9,087 nt of DNA from assembly GCA_028292785.1 (NCBI GenBank), contig JAQGLQ010000054.1, positions 1-9,087 on the forward strand, written 5' to 3'. A model generated the notes under the pieces. That model saw nothing but the letters and a program-made list of their open reading frames with translations, had not been told where the DNA came from and did not search any database. A program made the translations under genes and the position numbers. Of the stretch, positions 6,414-9,087 are shown piece by piece; positions within the stretch are counted from its first letter, which is position 1; each line of letters begins with the position of its first letter. Source of the stretch: Noviherbaspirillum sp. Lineage in GTDB: Bacteria; Pseudomonadota; Gammaproteobacteria; Burkholderiales; Burkholderiaceae.

Positions 6414-7457
6414 ATGCCGCACAACATCCAGATCAAAGACCACGACATCGCGTTCTCCTGCGAGCCGAACATCACGGTGCTGGACGCCGCCCTGAACGCT
6501 GGATATGACATTCCCTATTCCTGCCGCACCGGCATCTGCGGCAGTTGCCGCGGACAGATCGTTGCCGGCGATATCAAGGGCGGCACCGGCAGCGGGCTAT
6601 CCGAAGAGGAAAGGCGCGACGGCCATGTGCTGCTATGCCAGGCGAGGCCCTGCTCCGACCTCACCGTCGCCGTGCGCGAAGTGCACAAGCTCGACAGGAG
6701 CGCGATCAAGACGATCAACGCCAAGGTGTACCGCCTGACGCGCGCCGCGCACGACGTCACGATTCTCCATCTGCGCTTCCCGGCCGGCGTCAAGGTGAAG
6801 TTCAAGGCCGGCCAGTACCTGAGCGTCAAGCTCGACGACGGCAGCTATCGCCATTTCTCGATGGCCAATCCGCCGCATCAGAACGATGGCGTGGAACTGC
6901 ATATCCGTCACGTGCCCGGCGGCCGTTTCTCGGCGCAGGTCGCCGAGCGTCTCGCCGTCGGCGATATGCTCGAAGTGTCGCTGCCCTACGGCGACTTCTA
7001 CCTGCGCGAGGAAAGGGACGCGCCGATAGTACTGCTGGCCGGCGGCACCGGCTTCGCGCCGATCAAGTCGCTGGTCGAGGATGCGATCAAGCGCAAGCAG
7101 ACGCGCAGCATGGTGCTGTACTGGGGTGCGCGCAGGCAGGAAGACCTGTACAAGCTCGACCTGCCGCAAAAATGGGCAACGCAGCTGCCCTGGTTCAGGT
7201 TCATTCCGGTGCTGTCGGAGGCCGGACCGGCCGACGGTTGGGAAGGACGCACCGGCTTCGTCCATCAGGCGGTGATGGACGATTTCGGCAGCCTTGCGGA
7301 TCTGGAAGTGTATGCCTGCGGAGCGCCGGCGATGATCAATGCGGCACGCCAGGGTTTCGTGAATGAGCGCAGCCTGGATCGCGACGCGTTTTATTGCGAT
7401 GCGTTCGCGCCTTCGGCGGCAGCGGGGCCGGATACGGCACCTCTTGCGGCGGGTTGA
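6414..7457 (+). CDS. tphA1: Terephthalate 1,2-dioxygenase reductase (ferredoxin-FAD-NAD domains)
   Basis: The electron-transfer component that takes electrons from NAD(P)H through FAD and a [2Fe-2S] centre to the oxygenase. From ATG 6414 it is 347 residues; Comamonas TphA1 is about 336. The N-terminal plant-type ferredoxin domain (about 1-90) has Cys37, Cys42, Cys45 and Cys75 (CRTGICGSC, then LLC). The FAD domain (about 100-200) has RHFS at 146-149, with Phe where the family usually has Tyr (RxYS). The nucleotide-binding domain has LAGGTGFAPIKS (208-219) and YACGAP (300-305). An in-frame GTG at 6393 overlaps the tphB stop (GTGA) and would add 7 residues. I prefer ATG 6414 because MPHNIQIKDHDIAF aligns with the start of TphA1, although neither start has a strong ribosome binding site. 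The last 15 or so residues are an Ala/Pro/Gly-rich tail. Confidence 0.9.
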   Translation: MPHNIQIKDHDIAFSCEPNITVLDAALNAGYDIPYSCRTGICGSCRGQIVAGDIKGGTGSGLSEEERRDGHVLLCQARPCSDLTVAVREVHKLDRSAIKTINAKVYRLTRAAHDVTILHLRFPAGVKVKFKAGQYLSVKLDDGSYRHFSMANPPHQNDGVELHIRHVPGGRFSAQVAERLAVGDMLEVSLPYGDFYLREERDAPIVLLAGGTGFAPIKSLVEDAIKRKQTRSMVLYWGARRQEDLYKLDLPQKWATQLPWFRFIPVLSEAGPADGWEGRTGFVHQAVMDDFGSLADLEVYACGAPAMINAARQGFVNERSLDRDAFYCDAFAPSAAAGPDTAPLAAG

Positions 7458-7459
7458 AA

Positions 7460-7486
7460 CCGGCGTCGGTGCGGGTTTTCCGCCGG
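7460..7486. terminator. Weak hairpin between the convergent tphA1 and effector-like genes
   Basis: CCGGCG (7460-7465) pairs with CGCCGG (7481-7486) across a 15-base loop, in the 52-bp gap between two convergent genes. The position suits a bidirectional terminator, but there is no T-tract on either strand and the loop is long, so this is only a candidate. Confidence 0.25.
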
Positions 7487-7509
7487 CCGGAGGGGGAGCT
7501 TCACGGCGC

Positions 7510-8313
7510 TTATGGCAAAGCCGAAACCACGGCCTCGAAATGCCCTGCCTGATCGAAGATCACCACGTCGTTTTTTCCATCTCCAACGACGGCTGTCCGG
7601 ACAGGATGGCCGTTTTCGTTGGCGGCGACAAACGTCACCCTCATGTCGGAACGAAATTCTCGGTTGATCATTCTGATCAATTCTTGAATGGCGGTGGTAT
7701 TGGCATGTAGCTCATGCTTGTCGCTCATTGCCTCGTCGGGATATGTTTCGACCAGCCATTTTTTCACCTCGGCCGCTTTGTCGGCATGTTCCGAAAGCTC
7801 CCCGGTAGCCAATTGCAAAAGCGAAATGATCAGGCAGTTGTTGTTGTGGCCGCCATTTGGCACGACCTGACAACCGTTCGCCGCAAACCATTGCTTCAGC
7901 TTGCCATTCAATTCGCGTGTTTTATTTAAAAGATCGGCGTAGTTGCTGCTCGCAATTGCATTTGTTTCAGCCTTTTGGGTCGCATCGTTCCTTTGGGTCG
8001 TAGCCTTCCGTATGCGGCCAGGCGAATCCTGCAGACGCGCCAGTTGATCTTCATTCAGGAGCTGTGAACCGTTATCCCTGGTGAATGCGCTTATCTTGTC
8101 GTGGACAAGGCTTGCCCTGCTTTGCGCGATCGCCTCTTCAATGGCTTCCTCATCCGCCCTTCGGATAGTTTCCGGATCGCCGGACGCATAAGCATCATTT
8201 TGCTTATCAGTCAGCCACTCCTTCGGAATGTAATCAGGTACTTTCGATACATCCGTCTCGCGGGTCGGCAAGCTGGATGGGCTGGTTGAAACGGGATCAA
8301 GCGGTTGGGGCAT
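7510..8313 (-). CDS. Putative OTU-like cysteine protease, possible secreted effector
   Basis: A 267-residue protein I cannot name from any known family. The N terminus (about 1-30) is rich in Ser, Pro and Thr and looks disordered, with no hydrophobic signal peptide. A charged helical part follows (about 31-145). The C-terminal part holds GHNNNCLIISLLQLATG (Cys160), which resembles the catalytic-cysteine block of OTU deubiquitinases (D-G-N-C-L-[FY]-x-[SA]-[LI]). Near the end comes VVIFDQAGHFEAVV (His258, Glu260), which resembles the OTU His block, where the acid sits two residues after His. The order Cys, about 100 residues, His fits a compact OTU fold. The DNA is much poorer in GC than its surroundings (sampled 60-base lines run 38-53%, against as high as about 82% in the operon), suggesting horizontal acquisition. 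No strong Shine-Dalgarno precedes ATG 8313. No hrp/PIP-type box was recognised upstream. Frame and length are convincing; function is inference. Confidence 0.75.
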   Translation of the reverse strand: MPQPLDPVSTSPSSLPTRETDVSKVPDYIPKEWLTDKQNDAYASGDPETIRRADEEAIEEAIAQSRASLVHDKISAFTRDNGSQLLNEDQLARLQDSPGRIRKATTQRNDATQKAETNAIASSNYADLLNKTRELNGKLKQWFAANGCQVVPNGGHNNNCLIISLLQLATGELSEHADKAAEVKKWLVETYPDEAMSDKHELHANTTAIQELIRMINREFRSDMRVTFVAANENGHPVRTAVVGDGKNDVVIFDQAGHFEAVVSALP

Positions 8314-8454
8314 GAAATCGGCTTTTCAGGATCGACGGTACTGAATTAGTAGCGGGAGATACGGCCTGCGTTCATCCGGAAGGCAATTATTAATGTACTA
8401 GGCGACCTTGTCCCATGATTTGAGACGCCGGCGAAAGAAACCCCCGCGGCGTGT
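8314..8454. other. AT-richer intergenic region, presumed promoter of the OTU-like gene
   Basis: This 141-bp gap between two minus-strand genes contains an A/T-rich core around 8386-8396 whose complement reads as a TAATAAT-like -10. No good -35 stands at 16-18 bp. At its far end ACGCCG (8425-8430) pairs with CGGCGT (8447-8452) across a 16-base loop, a feeble candidate for the 3' end of the kinase transcript. No further gene is seen. Confidence 0.35.
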
Positions 8455-9087
8455 TTAGTGCTGATGCCGCGCCAGGCTCGCCACCACCGCAATCACTTCG
8501 GTCGGATCGACCGGCTTCGGCAAATGCATGTTGTATCCCGCCAGCAGCGCGTTCTTGCGATCCTCGGCCCGGGCAAGCGCGGTGACCGCCGCGGCGGGCA
8601 GCGCAGCGAGTTGGTTGCTTCTTTCGAATTCGCGGAGCGCGCCGATCAGCACATAACCGTCTTCCTGCGGCATGCCGATATCGCTGATCAGCACCGAGGG
8701 CCGCGCGCGCGTCAACTTGTCAAGCGCGGCGCGAACCGAAAGCGCGATGTCGACGATAGCGCCGGCATCGGAAAGGATAGTCCGCATCAGCTCCAGCGTG
8801 TCGCGCTCGTCGTCGACCACCAGGACCGAAATGCCGTCGAGCCGGGGCAGCGGCGTCGCCGGCGCGGCGCTCACCGGACTCGGGCGCATGTCCGCCCCCG
8901 CCTCTTCCGAAGATTCCTGCTGCACCGCGCTTACCGGCAGCTGGACCGCGAAGGCCGCTCCCTGCCCCACACCGGCGCTCGCGGCGCGTATGCGGCCGCC
9001 ATGCAGCTCGACCAGGCTCTTGACGATAGCCAGGCCAAGACCGAGGCCGCCGTACTCGCGCGTGATCGATCCGTCAGCCTGCCGGAA
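8455..9087 (-). CDS. Hybrid sensor histidine kinase, C-terminal part (HATPase end plus receiver domain)
   Basis: The last 210 residues of a two-component signalling protein whose start lies beyond the window edge. Counting from the edge, EYGGLGLGLAIVKSLVELHGG (11-31) is the G2 box and end of the HATPase_c ATP-binding domain. A Pro/Ala/Glu-rich linker (about 52-83) follows. Then comes a full receiver domain (about 85-207) with the acidic pocket Asp92-Asp93, phospho-acceptor Asp136 in SDIGMP, Thr169 in AVTAL and Lys191 in the LPKP loop. All key receiver residues are present, so phosphotransfer should be intact. No DNA-binding domain follows, so output probably goes through a separate phosphotransfer partner or regulator. 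The input domains are not visible. It ends at TAA (complement of 8455-8457), 141 bp upstream of the OTU-like gene on the same strand. Confidence 0.92.
   Translation of the reverse strand, partial: FRQADGSITREYGGLGLGLAIVKSLVELHGGRIRAASAGVGQGAAFAVQLPVSAVQQESSEEAGADMRPSPVSAAPATPLPRLDGISVLVVDDERDTLELMRTILSDAGAIVDIALSVRAALDKLTRARPSVLISDIGMPQEDGYVLIGALREFERSNQLAALPAAAVTALARAEDRKNALLAGYNMHLPKPVDPTEVIAVVASLARHQH

Noticed and set aside
8425..8452. Inverted repeat ACGCCG...CGGCGT as terminator of the kinase gene
   Set aside because: A 6-bp stem with a 16-base loop and no T-tract is too weak to call a terminator with confidence.

Overview
The window looks like a chromosomal stretch from a GC-rich betaproteobacterium, probably of the order Burkholderiales. 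This rests on the gene families, the codon use and the close resemblance of the central operon to the terephthalate (tph) operons known from Comamonas. The genus cannot be fixed from sequence alone.

Layout: (1) Positions 1-1254, minus strand, hold the N-terminal 418 residues of a Kef-type (CPA2) cation/proton antiporter; its 3' end lies outside the window. (2) Positions 1255-1705 carry no gene but hold a compact element of about 245 bp (1393-1637). It has near-perfect terminal inverted repeats, flanking TAA triplets and a dense set of internal hairpins, and it looks like a MITE. (3) Positions 1706-7457 form a complete catabolic unit: a minus-strand IclR-type regulator, a divergent promoter/operator region, then five plus-strand genes in the order solute-binding protein, Rieske oxygenase large subunit, small subunit, PdxA-family diol dehydrogenase and ferredoxin-NAD(P)H reductase. 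This is the gene content and order of tphR-tphC-tphA2-tphA3-tphB-tphA1. (4) Positions 7510-8313, minus strand, encode a 267-residue protein in a markedly AT-richer stretch. It has an OTU-like cysteine-protease signature (Cys160, His258) and a disordered Pro/Ser-rich N terminus, so it may be a horizontally acquired secreted effector. (5) Positions 8455-9087, minus strand, hold the C-terminal end of a hybrid sensor histidine kinase.

How the genes work together: the periplasmic binding protein (TphC-like) would capture terephthalate for a TctA/TctB-type membrane permease that is not encoded here. TphA1 passes electrons from NAD(P)H to the TphA2A3 dioxygenase, which makes the 1,2-dihydrodiol. TphB then oxidises and decarboxylates this to protocatechuate, which must be degraded by genes outside the window. 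The IclR protein probably senses terephthalate and binds an operator with three half-sites at 2539-2563, just upstream of a candidate -35 box.

The strongest novelty candidates are the OTU-like protein at 7510-8313 and the structured mobile-looking element at 1393-1637. The tph cluster is biologically important but belongs to a known system.
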